Positions 11,701-22,229 of a stretch of DNA of 64,000 bases are shown here, one piece after another. The position numbers and the translations under genes are program-made. The notes below the pieces were generated by a model, which saw only the letters and a list, made by a program, of their open reading frames with translations, was not told the origin of the DNA and made no database searches. The stretch's first letter is position 1; the number at the start of each line of letters is the position of its first letter. Source of the stretch: Euborellia annulipes (taxonomy: Eukaryota > Arthropoda > Insecta > Dermaptera > Anisolabididae). The stretch covers positions 124,001-188,000 of the forward strand of contig JAKCPI010002000.1 in assembly GCA_023213315.1 (NCBI GenBank), given 5' to 3'.

Positions 11701-11943
11701 GAAACGAAGAAGATGTGGGCAAGAGCGAGATGCGGAAGCATTTGGAGAGGACTGGAGGGGAGAGGAGGAAAAACATGCAGGGGCTGCAAAAGAGAGAAGG
11801 AGACGGCGGAGCACGCAGAAGAATGCAGTGACTTACAAAGAGAAATAGGAATGAAAATAAGAGGATGGTGGAGAAGATTGGAGGAGCCGATAAATAGGGA
11901 GACGGTGGAGATGATCAAGAGGATCGACAGGGAAGAAGAATAA
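8766..11943 (+). pseudogene. LINE ORF2: endonuclease and reverse transcriptase, one frameshift
   Basis: The APE-type endonuclease begins at WNTAGL (8781) and shows ETW, GDFNARIG, SSVIDY and SDHLPI. The reverse transcriptase shows APGSDG, NYRGVALLNSSYK, QNGFRKGYGTQDA, FLDLKAAFDR and KQGCPLSPTLFNIY. The catalytic FADD motif lies in the next frame (about 10829), because a run of seven A's at 10806-10812 is one base too long for the preceding frame; six would restore it. From 10840 to the TAA at 11943 the frame is open, with the RT thumb region and a C-terminal cysteine/histidine cluster (CRGCKREKETAEHAEEC). The expected size without the shift is about 1,050 residues. The exact start codon is unresolved; the first in-frame ATG after WNTAGL is at 8799. 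This could be a real disabling mutation or a homopolymer sequencing error. Confidence 0.85.
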
Positions 11944-12748
11944 AAAAAATTTGTTAAAATATGTAACAAATGTAGCTCAAAGCCCAAAGGGTACGAGCAA
12001 CGCATCAAATGTATGTAAATAAATAAAAAAAAAAAAATAAAAGGAAATGGGAATAAATTAATAAATTACAAAAAAAAGTGATTCATTATCTATTAATATT
12101 AAAAAAAAAAAAAAATGTTATATAATAATAGAAAAAAATCTGATTTCAATTTAATCAGCAACTTTTAGAATAGTTTTTATATAACTTTTTAATAAATAAA
12201 AATAAAACAGACACCCAGACAATTTTATTTAAAAACTTATTGTTTTCAAATAATTAAATCAGAAACTCAAAAGTCGATTGACACCAAAAGCAAGAGATGT
12301 AGAATATATATTTTTATATATAAAATAGAAAAACTGGAAAAAACATAATATATTTTTTGTTACTAAAAAAAAATGTTATTGTTATTAAAAACATGGAGAA
12401 AAGTTTATTTTTAAAGTCTTTTTTCAGCTTCTGGCCTTTTTTATTCGTACTATACTTATTGGTAATTATTGATAATTTTTTAAAAGTTTAAAATTGTGAA
12501 AGAGATAAAGAGTTTCTATGTTAAATTGGAAAAATAAAAGTGTCAACTTTTATCCTAAGCCATACAAAAGGTAGAATGAAATTTATTTATTTATTTTTTT
12601 GTTGCTATTTTCAAGTGATTGATGTGAATAAATAAATATTTGCCCACATTTCCCAACAGTTCAATTTTTTCAAAATTGAAATAATCTCCAAATAACCTGA
12701 TTTTCACAAGCCCTTTATGTTTTTTGCCAATGGCAGTGCATCGGAGAC

Positions 12749-12974
12749 CAGGGCCGGATCTAGGGGGGGTGGGGGGGCCCCCCCCCCCCGGCGGCAAGAG
12801 GGGGGGGGCAACTTTGCCTCCTTTAAAAAAAAAAAAAATAATTTTTTTTATGGGATAAGATTGGTTGATTCAAAAAAAAAAATATCACAAAAATTAATTA
12901 AAATTATGAAAAATAATAATAATGAGGGGGAGGGGAAATTTATCCCCCTCCCAAAACATAAACTCCAGCCCGCC
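12749..12974. mobile_element. hAT-like MITE (CAGGGCCGGATCTAGG type)
   Basis: A 226-bp element flanked by TCGGAGAC on both sides (12741-12748 and 12975-12982). The left tip CAGGGCCGGATCTAGG matches the element at 34334; the right tip has decayed to CCAGCCCGCC. Internal poly-C/poly-G blocks flank an AT-rich core. No ORF. Confidence 0.75.
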
Positions 12975-13189
12975 TCGGAGACATTATTAGAGGATAGAGC
13001 AAAAAAAGAAAGAGGAAGCAAAAACATGATTAAGTCCTGTTGATTGATGGATAGGTAGTTAATGGAGTCTCTGTTAAATGGCTTTATTTTGTAGTGCAGA
13101 AACCCTCTTCAGTTTTATTCTTATAGTAAAATATACGACATCTCATCATTTTATTTAAAAAACGAAGTAGATATAGATAAATTTCATTT

Positions 13190-13262
13190 TTTTATTTTTG
13201 GATTCATGTCAAAAATTCGAAATCGAGATTTTGATAGACTATATGTCGACTCGACACCAAAA
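13190..13262 (+). repeat. Family-R 5' fragment
   Basis: Short match to the R-family start (GGATTCATGTCAAAAATTCG, GAGATTTTGATAGACTATAT). The rest of the repeat is missing. Confidence 0.45.
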
Positions 13263-13618
13263 ATCTTTTTTAATTAATTAATTTCAATTTTTATTTTAAT
13301 AATTTTTATAAGTTATGTGTCTTTATTAAATTGCTAGCTTCACAAAACCTTTAATACTGAAGAGGGTTTGTTCCCTGGAAAAGGATTTCAGCGTTACACA
13401 CTAACTCTAGGTCAACTAGCTAACCATAGATCAAGCAACCGGGTCTAAGTATCGGTGTTACGCGTAGGTTAGTGAGAATTAAAATTTCATTATGTCTGTA
13501 ATGGATTATTACTGGTGAGTTGATATAAAGTTGTATAAATTGTGGCCAAGAATTTTCTAATGCATTGTAATTATTAAGGAGTCAAAAAAATTAAATTATT
13601 TCTTTTAATGTTGCCGTT

Positions 13619-14673
13619 CCAGGCTGACGTTTCGGCCACTGGTCTAGGCCCAGTGGCGTAACCAGGGGGGGCGAGGGGGGGCTCGAGCCCCCCCCGCCCC
13701 AGGCGCATCGAGCCCTTGGCGCCCCCCGAAACCGGCATAGGCGCCCTACGGCCTCTAAAATATAGCCCAGCGAATGTGATTTTATCATATTCTTTTCATC
13801 GATTGTCTTAAAAAAATGATTGTTTTCTTTTAAAATTATATTACAACTTGAATTCTACTATTTTAAATGAATTTAATTCCAAAAATAAAAAATAACGTAT
13901 ATAGAGGCTTTATAATTAAAATTTTTTTTATTTTGCAATATATAAGCCTTAATTTGATGTTTTAAGGCTGTGGAGATTTACTCAGGATTCGTATAAGCCT
14001 TAATATTTAATTTTTTGGAATTCAAAACTTTTTTAAGCATGAAGGAATTGAGCAATGAGACTGAAATGTTATATTTAAGTTAAACACCCCCGGGACCGTG
14101 AAAATAAACTTTTAATCAAAATCGGCCAAAAAGTACTAGTATTTTACTGATGTAGTTTTTCAGTTTTTTTCAAATTTCTTAAAATGAAAGGGCTTTTACC
14201 ATTCTTCAGGCCCGCCCGAGCCCGCCCGGAATTTTTTCAAATCCGCCCATTCCCGCCCGAGATTTAGTGAATGAATGAACGAATGTCTAGCAATTTTTAA
14301 ATAAAATTTCATTTGCATGCCCGTCGAAATAAAATACTCAATTTTAAAAAGTTTTTATTCTTTGATATTTTTCCGAAAACTGAATAGTTTTTGAAATAAT
14401 CACAGAAGAAAACGACATTTTTCGTAAAAGCAAAGAAAATCAAAACAAAATCATACAGGTGTCATTAAAAAACATGTAAATACAAACAAATTCGCTGAGA
14501 AAATTATTGGATGCAAGAAATTTGCCCGCCGAAGGCGGGCAATTGCTCGCCGAAGGCGAGCAAGGGGGTCCAGGGGCGGAGCCCCCTGGAAAATCGGCGC
14601 CCTAGTTGAGCTTCGCCCCCCCCGCCCTCAAAGGCTGAGTTACGGCCGCTGGTCTAGGCCATCTTCAGAGCAG
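13619..14673 (-). ncRNA. Hammerhead-like motif split by a hAT insertion
   Basis: With the 13651-14651 element and one target copy removed, the minus strand reads CTGAAGA (14668-14662), T, GGCC, a short loop, GGCC, GAAAC, GTC (13633-13626 for GAAACGTC). This is the layout of a hammerhead core with a 4-bp stem II. The hAT element is inserted in the stem-II loop. It is not continuous in this allele, so it cannot fold or act as it stands. Confidence 0.4.
13651..14651. mobile_element. Non-autonomous hAT-like element, 1001 bp, copy 2
   Basis: Same family as 1261-2247. Tips are CAGTGGCGTAACC and GTTACGGCCGCTG, and the 9-bp sequence GTCTAGGCC directly abuts both ends (13642-13650 and 14652-14660). 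The interior matches copy 1 throughout, including the R-family fragment (about 14034-14180) and the GCCCGCCGAAGGCGGGC hairpin near the right end, which is longer here than in copy 1. No transposase. Confidence 0.85.
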
Positions 14674-15360
14674 GAGGCGAGAATAAATGTAAATTAAAAT
14701 TTCAGCGACACACATTCGCATGAACGGAGAGCTCATAGAAAGGACAACGTTGTCCTATCAGCCTAATGAAATAATTTTGGCTGCATATGTCTTGAATTTT
14801 TTTTGGCTCCTTAATAATACTTCCAGCCACAAAGACATACCTCACAATGTAATGTAATATTTTATTGATTGACGATTCAAGCATCTATCAAAGGAAGGAA
14901 GAAATTTTATCCAATTTTAAAATATAGAAAATATGGAGCTAAGTTTTTTTGTTATTTCGCAAAAATCAAGGCATAGCCACTATGGCCACTTTGCCTACTA
15001 TATTTATTTTCTCCTATAGACAAAGTATAGTAAAAGACAAAAAAATTTAATTACCGGTATTCTCGATAATCCAAAAAAAAGCTATTTTAGATTTATTGTT
15101 GTTTTTAAACAAAATAACTTTGGTAAAATCGCAACGAAATTAAGTTTTTTCTATGTACTTACAACTTTTGGAATAAATCCATCAACAGGAAGTGGTATAT
15201 TTTGTTTATTTTTTCTCTCCAAATTTGAAATTTCTAATTATTTTGTCATATTACGGCAATTTGCGTTATTTTATATTCATACCGATTTTATCGAAAAATT
15301 AATGGTTTTTGATGTTACGTTATTTTTTTATTTTTTTTTTTTTAATTTATAAGAAAGTCA

Positions 15361-15850
15361 AGGAGGGATACCACAATCGTAGCAGTTAAGCATAGGCGCC
15401 GGAACTGGGGCGGGGGGGGGCAAGGGTACATTGCCCCCCTGGCATCCTACAGGGGGGGGGGCAGAGGAGGGCAAAATTTCTTCTTTTATTTCATTTATTA
15501 TTAAAAATGATATATTTTTACTTTTGAAAAATAAAATCTAAATTAAAAGAGTAAGAAATTCATTTTTTTTCCAATTTTTTCCAAAAATTTTTGAAAAATC
15601 ACTATCAAATTTTTTAAAATTTTAATTTTATTAAAATTGGGATTTTATTTAAAATTTTTAAAGTTTTATAGTAGATTTGTTTTTGTTTTATACTATTTGA
15701 ACATATTAAATTATATTAATTTTCTAAAAAAATTTTTTTGCCCCCCCCCCTGATTCAAATTCGTTCCGGCGCCCCTGCAGTTAAGCAATGCCAAGCGAGG
15801 AGAAACCTCGAATGGGTGACTAGCCAACGGGTGGAATGTCCCTCATAAGC
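15361..15850 (+). repeat. 5S-rRNA-like sequence interrupted by a MITE
   Basis: Outside the 15391-15777 insertion this reads GGATACCAC ... AGTTAAGCAATGCC ... CGAATGGGTGAC. The A-box-like AGTTAAGC and C-box-like GGGTGAC are 35 nt apart, the same spacing as in 5S rRNA. The 5' part of a 5S gene is shortened, so this is a 5S-derived SINE-like copy or pseudogene and not a working rRNA gene. Confidence 0.55.
15391..15777. mobile_element. hAT-like MITE inside the 5S-like repeat
   Basis: A 387-bp insertion flanked by CAGTTAAG (15383-15390 and 15778-15785). Tips are CATAGGCGCCGGAAC and GTTCCGGCGCCCCTG, inverted repeats with one or two changes. Poly-C/G patches lie just inside both tips. Non-coding. 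Confidence 0.8.
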
Positions 15851-16329
15851 CATAGGTATAGTAAAAATAAATATATATAATTCGTGAAAATGACTTGAGT
15901 AGCCGAGAGAGTGAAAATATACAATTCAAATATAAGGTGTTTTTTTTTTTTTTTTTTTTTTGAACCACGTGACTTTTATAACCAATTATATTTTGCATTT
16001 TGTAAAAATATATCGATGTAGCTATAGCAAAAAAAAAATTGTTTTTGGCAAAAATCATTTTAAATTTTATGGAAATTTTTTTTTTTTTTTTTTTTTTAAT
16101 TTTTCATCTATTTTATCTCTCGTTATTCAATTTGACTCCCAGCTGCTGCTTGCTCTCTTATCTAAAGAATTATTATCTCACTTTCCCTTGAATATAATAT
16201 GATGATATAATACATCCTTTCTTTTAATACATTTTTATTATTTATTTTTAAACAATTTTGATTTTTATATTTTTCAAGTTGAGTAACACGTGGCAAATAA
16301 GGAGGTAGGCCGTCAAATTAAAAGGGAAA

Positions 16330-16530
16330 AAGGCATGCTCAAAAATCTTTTAATTAGGTCGGGGGACGATTGCATCGCCCATCCTCAGGACCTTAAAATG
16401 GAACAACAATTTTTAAAATAGAGAATATTTTTTATTCATTTTTATTATAGTGAGGCCCTGACGATTGATGACGCATAGTCCCCGAAAATATTGATAATAA
16501 TTATATACAGTATATACCTGGTAAAAGATT
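16330..16530. repeat. Foldback with degenerate hammerhead-like motifs
   Basis: The minus-strand arm (about 16395-16347) has CCTGAGGA followed by a strong GGGCGAT/ATCGTCCC stem, but CGACC where GAAAC is expected. The plus-strand arm (about 16457-16495) has CTGACGA and CCCCGAAAA with weak pairing between. The two arms face each other across about 60 bp of AT-rich sequence. Both copies look decayed. Confidence 0.4.
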
Positions 16531-16784
16531 TTTGAGGTGTCTTTTTTTTTTTCATTTTTCCTGTTAATTTTTATTTTAATATAAGCAGAATGAGAAATAT
16601 AATTTTTGATAATGAAAGCGTAAATCTGTTATTAGAAATAATATTAATTTTTGATAAGTGCTTTTTTTTTAGGAAAATTAAACACTAAGAAATGTTATTA
16701 AATATATGGACTAAAAGATTAAAATAAATTTTTTCCTTTTAAATTGAATAAAATAGGTTATATATTTATTTGTATAGATAGCAA

Positions 16785-16870
16785 CCAGGGGACGCTCCCC
16801 ACTCAAGTTTTTCGGAGCCACCCAGCCAAGTTTACGCAGTGCTTGGCATTGCTTAACCGCAAAGATCTTG
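16785..16870 (-). repeat. 5S-rRNA-like fragment
   Basis: Minus strand: GGTTAAGCAATGCCAAGCAC followed about 35 nt later by GGCTGGGTGGCTCC. It shares the AGCAATGCCAA signature of the other three 5S-like fragments but has a diverged C-box. Confidence 0.4.
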
Positions 16871-17012
16871 GTGATTTGCTTGACTCTGGCTTTATGTCAC
16901 AAGAAAAATGACAAAAATATTAATTAATAATGCAATTTTCTTACTAGAAAAACAAAGAAAGAGAAAAAAGGGTTTGATTTTACAATAAATAAGCGAGTAA
17001 GCGAGGACTCAC

Positions 17013-17670
17013 CAGCTCTGCCTTGCTGTTGAGGTTGAAGTACACGTTTTTCATGGCTTTGAGTGATGCTGCTGTTGTTTGATGTAGGATTGCTTCCGGC
17101 TGGTTGATTATTTTCTTGATCTGTTGTTGATTGTTGTTGCTGTTGATGTTGTTGTTGTTGTTGCTGCTGCTGCTGCTGTCCTTTGCTTACAATGACTGAG
17201 GCTGCATTTTTATTTTTCGTCCAAGGGTTAATCTTTGGCAATGGGGCTTCTACAAATTTTTTCTTTTCAGGAACTTTTTCAATTTCTTCAGCTCCAGTTT
17301 TAATGTCTTTGTCTTTATTTTCACCATCGACACTTTCTTTTTTTTGTTTTTGCTCACATACACTCACATCGGCACTTTTATGTTTAGGAGGAATAATTTG
17401 TGGGAATGGCTCACCAGTTTTTGCTTGTTTTTTGTTGCTTGTTGTTTTATTATGCACATGATTTGGAATTAAGTCTACATTTTCTTTATTATTATCAGAG
17501 GAGGACGTCGGTTTGATGGAGTTGAGGAGCGCGTTGGCGTAGGAGGCGCCCGCCCCCGAGGCGGGCTCGGCCCCGACCCCGGCCCCGGCCCCGGTCCCGG
17601 CGCCGACCCCGGCCCCGGCCCCCTTCAGCTCCTGAGAAGCCACTTGAGCCGCCATCTTGGATTTAGACAT
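17013..17670 (-). CDS. LARP1: LARP1 (La-related protein 1) homologue, first coding exon
   Basis: LARP1 binds 5' TOP mRNAs and poly(A) tails in the cytoplasm and acts downstream of mTORC1. The exon encodes about 219 residues before a GT donor (GCAGAGCTG|GTGAGT, exon end 17013). The start is ATG at 17670 (MSKSKMAAQVASQ), or at 17655 in a stronger Kozak context (AAGATGGCGG). The call rests on SYANALLNS and on FVEAPLPKINPWTKNKN near residue 135, the short conserved motif in the N-terminal region of LARP1 proteins. The exon also has a G/A-rich low-complexity stretch (residues ~18-45) encoded by a very GC-rich tract, a K/E-rich basic-acidic region and a polyglutamine run (Q10-H-Q5). The La motif, RRM-L5 and DM15 repeats must lie in later exons. 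None was found to the left, so the next intron is probably long or leaves the window. Confidence 0.75.
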
Positions 17671-18199
17671 AGCAAGGTTGTTTCGTTTGCAACCACGAGG
17701 CCTATATGCCGATGCCGCTAAATCACCACTCACATCAATTATTTCCTTTTTTTAATATTTCTATTCAACTCAAGACGAAATAGACTAATAAAGAAATTAT
17801 CAATTAATATAGATAATATGTTATAATATTAGACATGTGGAAAGAAAGCATGTGCATGACGCTCTCTCACAACATACAAAATAAATCAACAAACAAAATT
17901 ATTAAATAAAATAATTAAAAAAAAAAATAAAAACAATCGTTCCTTGTTTAAAAAATCGATACTTTCAAAAAATATAATTGTGTGTGAGGATAAGAGAGTG
18001 AGGCAAACAAATACGCAGTTAGTAAACAAATGATTAAATGTTGTCCTTTGTTGTTGAATAAAATATAATAAACGTGTCCTGTCCCTTAAAATAAAAAACA
18101 AACAAGCACTTGATAAATCACTAGATCACTTTTTAAAATTAAAAAAGTTAAACATGTTGTCTATGCTAAACTATGCCTAGGCTGGCTGCTTGCGTTGAG

Positions 18200-18300
18200 T
18201 TGAGTTAAATGGCCACTGCAAGGGATAACATAGATGGCTCTGCCAGCAGCCAGACAAAACGACACGAGCACGTGGCCGGCGCATTCAGCATGCGCATTAA
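18200..18300 (-). promoter_or_regulatory. Candidate LARP1 promoter region
   Basis: A locally GC-richer patch about 550 bp upstream of the LARP1 start, with an E-box CACGTG (18269-18274) and an NRF1-like half-site CATGCGCAT (18289-18297) in otherwise AT-rich DNA. No TATA box or initiator was assigned. Placement is by inference from position and motifs only. Confidence 0.3.
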
Positions 18301-18699
18301 ATTGCATTGCTCACTTCACTATTATATTATTTATTATTTTCATTGAATTTAATTGATTATTTAATTTTAATAAATACTGAATGATTCTAATTGATCAAGT
18401 ATGGCCAAAAAAAACCTTAAAAACTAAATACGAGTTATTTAACTTTTTTAAAAACTTTATCCCAAAATGAGTGGTAATTTTAAATTTTATTCATTTTTTA
18501 TCATCTGGCGATATTTTATTTGGTAAAACCCCTAAGTATTAGTTCAATTGTCTTTTCAATAATATTCAACGATTGTTGTTTATACTCTAGAATTTGATAT
18601 TTCTGCGGACACCATTTCTCAAATTTTAAAAATATTTTTTATCATTTTTATATCAAGTGCGTCAGAAGAAGGATCAACTTGACTTGATCCACCACTACT

Positions 18700-19085
18700 C
18701 TAAAGGAATATTCTGGGTGTACAGTTTTAAGTCCCACCCATGCGTTTTCTACTTATGATTATTTCATTGTTTTTATAAAAGAAAATGAAAATCTTTATTG
18801 GAAATTTTCTACCTTTGAACCATGAAAGTTTCCATTAAAAATATATAATTTTTTTTAAACAATGAAATAATCACGAGTAGAAAATGCATGGGTGGGACTT
18901 AATAGTGTCCCTCACTGTCAGGGCCGGGCTTGGGGGGGGGCGGGGGGCTTTTTTCCCGGGGGCATTTTTGGGGGGGAAAAATTTCTCTCTAAAAAAAAAT
19001 AAAATTTTTTCAAAAAATTTTTTGGGGGAAAATTTGGGGAAAAATTTTTGGTGGTGGGGCTCACTGTACTTCGAGACAGATTAGT
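18700..19085. mobile_element. Palindromic MITE (Tc1/mariner-like ends), copy 1
   Basis: Long inverted arms begin TTAAGTCCCACCCATGCG and end CATGGGTGGGACTTAA, with outer ends of the form TACAGTGAGGGACA. The whole unit is nearly self-complementary, and the copy at 53085-53300 is its reverse complement. The TA at the extreme ends suggests a TA target. It is itself interrupted near its right end by the element at 18919-19059. Confidence 0.65.
18919..19059. mobile_element. Small hAT-like insertion without a right inverted repeat
   Basis: Flanked by CTCACTGT on both sides (18911-18918 and 19060-19067). The left tip CAGGGCCGGGCTTGGGG matches the CAGGGCCGG family, but the right end is GGTGGTGGGG, not its complement. 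The interior is G/T-rich with GGGAAAAATT repeats. Confidence 0.6.
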
Positions 19086-19255
19086 TTTTAAGCTAATGAC
19101 CTGAGGAAAAAAATTTCCAAAAAGTAATTCTGGAAATCTTAAAAAATTGTGATATTTTTTTTTCTTTGATATATAACTTTTTATATTAATTTAGCCTTCT
19201 GTTGGTACGCAACAATGTCCGTAGTATGTAGCCTAAAGTAGAGCCGAGTGGGGCA

Positions 19256-19508
19256 CAGTGGCGTCATTTGGGGGAGGGGGGCAGGGGGGCATTTGCCTTG
19301 TCCCCAAAGGCTCTGATTTTTTAAAAATTTTATATTATTCTAAATAAAATACTTTAAAATATATCTACGAGTATATAAACTGTACAAAATTAAAAAAATA
19401 ATTAAATTAAATCTATTTTGGCCAAATTAGAGTAGAGTACCTATAAATTTTAAGAAAAAAAAAAATTTTTGTCCCCCCCTCCAAGAAAAAGTTGAAATGA
19501 CGGCACTG
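19256..19508. mobile_element. hAT-like MITE, 253 bp, intact
   Basis: Tips CAGTGGCGTCATTT and AAATGACGGCACTG, with the 8-bp duplication GTGGGGCA on both sides (19248-19255 and 19509-19516). Same family as the interrupted copy at 3066-3588. Non-coding. Confidence 0.85.
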
Positions 19509-20685
19509 GTGGGGCAGGGGCGAATAGCATCTCCCCTCTCTCCCTGAAATTAGAAAAAAATATTAAAATGACAAAACACTTTAAAATAAATTTTGTCTTT
19601 GAGAAATGGGTACAGCGATGGAGGGGCATGGGGTAATTCTTATGAACTTGCCACTCCATCCCTGGTTAAATTTAATGTCCCATTTGGATGTGGCTGATCT
19701 TTTTTCTCTTATATGCAGACTCTTGAAAAATCTTGCTATTTTTAAAAGTTAACTGTTTATACAAATAAATTAGAATAGCTTGAGGGAGAAAGAAAAGAAA
19801 AAAAAACTTTAAAAGACCACGCCCAATAGACCTAATAAAAATTTCAAATTTGACAAGGACGCCAGGATTTTATTTATATTTTCTAAATTTAATGAAAACT
19901 CTCCCAACAAATAGAGGGAAAAAAAAATATCAACCAGTCTACTAAGAATTTCAAAAGCTCATTTCAAAAAGTATTTTAGCAAATGTGCCAAAAGAAAATT
20001 GTTTTTTTTATCCCTATAAAATCTTATTAAAAAAAACAAATAAACAAATAAAACGATAGCTTAATTTTGAATTAATAAAAAAAATTTTTTTTAACAAAAA
20101 ATAAAAATTATTTACTATCCTGTATTCAAAATTTAATCTTTGAATTAGGAGAATAGAAAGGTAAAGAGTGTATTCTTTGTTTGAAGAAGCTTTGTTAAAG
20201 TCCTCAGAGATAGCAGCACCAATCAGTAAACGTAACAATTAACTCCTCTTTGCTTTTGAGTTCCTGGTAGAATTAAAGAATAATAACCTGCCTCGAAGCA
20301 AAATCAATTTATTTATATATTTATTATTTATAATATTATTTATTTATTCATTCATTTCCATTTTTACTATTCTTTTTTTTTAGTTTCCATATTTAAGTTA
20401 AAACATATTTGCAAATTATCTTTTGTTTAAAATAATGTTATTTAAATTCCTTTTTTTTATTTATAGTAAATAAAACGAAGAAATTAAATTTAATCTAATT
20501 TATTTAATTTGCATATTGAACAATGTGAATTACTAGCTAGAGTAGGATTTTTTACATTAATTGAGTTTTTTACTAAAAAAACTGTATTTTACGTAAAAAA
20601 CTTGTAAAAAACTGTTTTAAGTAAAAAATTATGGCGGTGTGAGAAAAACCTCCCTGGAGAAAAACTAGGATACGAATGCGCGAAC

Positions 20686-22158
20686 CAGTGGCGTACCGAG
20701 GGGGGGGCGAGGGGGGCGGTCCGCCCCAGGCCCCGAGCCGGCATAGGCCCCCATATATTTATAAAAAAAAAAATTTAATGAAAATTTCCCTTTGAGAGGC
20801 CCCGGGGCCCTCAGGGCTCAAGTAAAAACAAAATTTAATGAAAATTTCCCTTTGAAAGGCCCCGGGGCCCTCAGGGCTCAAGTAAAAATGGAAAAATTTA
20901 GATAAAAAAAAGAAAATTTAATGAAAATTTCTCTTTGAGAGGCCCGGGGCCCTTAGGGCTCAAGTAAAAATGGAAAAATTTAGATAAAAAAAACAAAATT
21001 TAATGAAAATTTCTCTTTGAGAGGCCCCGGGGCCCTTAGGGCTCAAGTAAAAATGGGAAAATTTAGATGAAAAAAACAAAATTTAATGAAAATTTCTCTT
21101 TGAGAGGCCCCGGGGCCTTCAGGGCTCAAGTAAAAACAAAATTTAATGAAAATTTCCCTTTGAAAGGCCCCGGGGCCCTCAGGGCTCAAGTAAAAATGGA
21201 AAAATTTAGATAAAAAAACAAAATTTAATGAAAATTTCCCTTTGAGAGGCCCCGGGGCCCTTAGGGCTCAAGTAAAAATGGAAAAATTTAGATAAAAAAA
21301 ACAAAATTTAATGAAAATTTCTCTTTGAGAGGCCCCGGGGCCCTTAGGGCTCAAGTAAAAATGGGAAAATTTAGATGAAAAAAACAAAATTTAATGAAAA
21401 TTTCTCTTTGAGAGGCCCCGGGGCCTTCAGGGCTCAAGTAAAAACAAAATTTAATGAAAATTTCCCTTTGAAAGGCCCCGGGGCCCTCAGGGCTCAAGTA
21501 AAAATGGAAAAATTTAGATAAAAAAAGAAAATTTAATGAAAATTTCCCTTTGCGAGGCCCCGGGGCCCTCAGGGCTCAAGTAAAAATGGAAAAATTTAGA
21601 TAAAAAAAAAAGAAAATTTAATGAAAATTTCTCTTTGAGAGGCCCCGGGGCCCTTAGGGCTCAAGTAAAAATGGAAAAATTTAGATAAAAAAAAAAAACA
21701 AAATTTAATAAAAATTTCCCTTTGAGAGGCCCCGGGGCCCTCAGGGCTCAAGTAAAAATGGGAAAATTTAGATGAAAAAAAGAAAATTTAATGAAAATTT
21801 CTCTTTGAGAGGCCCCGGGGCCCTCAGGGCTCAAGTAAAAACAAAATTTAATGAAAATTTCTCTTTGAGAGGCCTCGAGGCCCTCAGGGCTCAAGTAAAA
21901 ACAAAATTTAATGAAAATTTCTCTTTGAGAGGCCCCGGGGCCCTCAGGGCTCAAGTAAAAACAAAATTTAATGAAAATTTCCCTTTGAGAGGCCCCGGGG
22001 CCCTTGGGGTTCAGGGATATACGGTATTTTAAAAATATTTTTGTGTATGGAGGAGAAGGATATTTAAAGATGAGCAGCCCCCCAAAAAAAAAAAATTCAA
22101 TATAAGGCCCCCGCTTCTAGTGCCGCCCCAGGCCCCCAACAGCCTCGGTACGCCTCTG
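20686..22158. mobile_element. hAT-like element carrying a minisatellite, 1473 bp
   Basis: Tips CAGTGGCGTACCGAGG and CCTCGGTACGCCTCTG form an inverted repeat, and GCGCGAAC lies directly outside both (20678-20685 and 22159-22166). Almost the whole interior is the tandem array at about 20765-22015. No transposase is present, so movement would need an enzyme supplied in trans. Confidence 0.9.
20765..22015 (+). repeat. Palindrome-bearing minisatellite, about 17 units
   Basis: Tandem units of about 60 bp (short) or about 83 bp (long, with an extra AAATTTAGATAAAA-type spacer). Each has the order AATTTAATGAAAATTT, CTTTGAGA, GGCCCCGGGGCC, AGGGCTCAAGTAAAAA. A higher-order period of about 300 bp is visible (about 20829-21133 against 21134-21434). 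The ORF that reads through several units is only a repeat translation. Confidence 0.9.
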
Positions 22159-22229
22159 GCGCGAACCCACGAAAATTAGATTAAATATGATTAACAGTAA
22201 TAAATTATTTTTTATTTATTTAAAAAACA

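Larger units (their letters stand above)
7908..12036 (+). mobile_element. Full-length APE-type LINE retrotransposon, about 4.13 kb
   Basis: The element carries two ORFs and a short A-rich 3' end. It is flanked by a perfect 14-bp direct repeat, ATAAAAGGAAATGG, at 7894-7907 and 12037-12050, which fixes both ends and shows it is not 5'-truncated. The 5' UTR is about 58 bp and the 3' UTR about 90 bp, ending in a poly-A/TAAA tract. The coding strand is strikingly purine-rich. There is no RNase H domain. The clade is not assigned; the ORF1 and EN-RT layout fits the broad jockey/I/R1/L1-like non-LTR groups. Confidence 0.9.

Noticed and set aside
20765..22015. CRISPR-like array
   Set aside because: The regular repeats are adjacent units of a minisatellite without unique spacers, in a eukaryotic transposon.
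21748..22032. ORFs on both strands through the minisatellite
   Set aside because: They are in-frame translations of the repeat unit (for example FNENFSLRGPGALRAQV), with no start context or splice signals.
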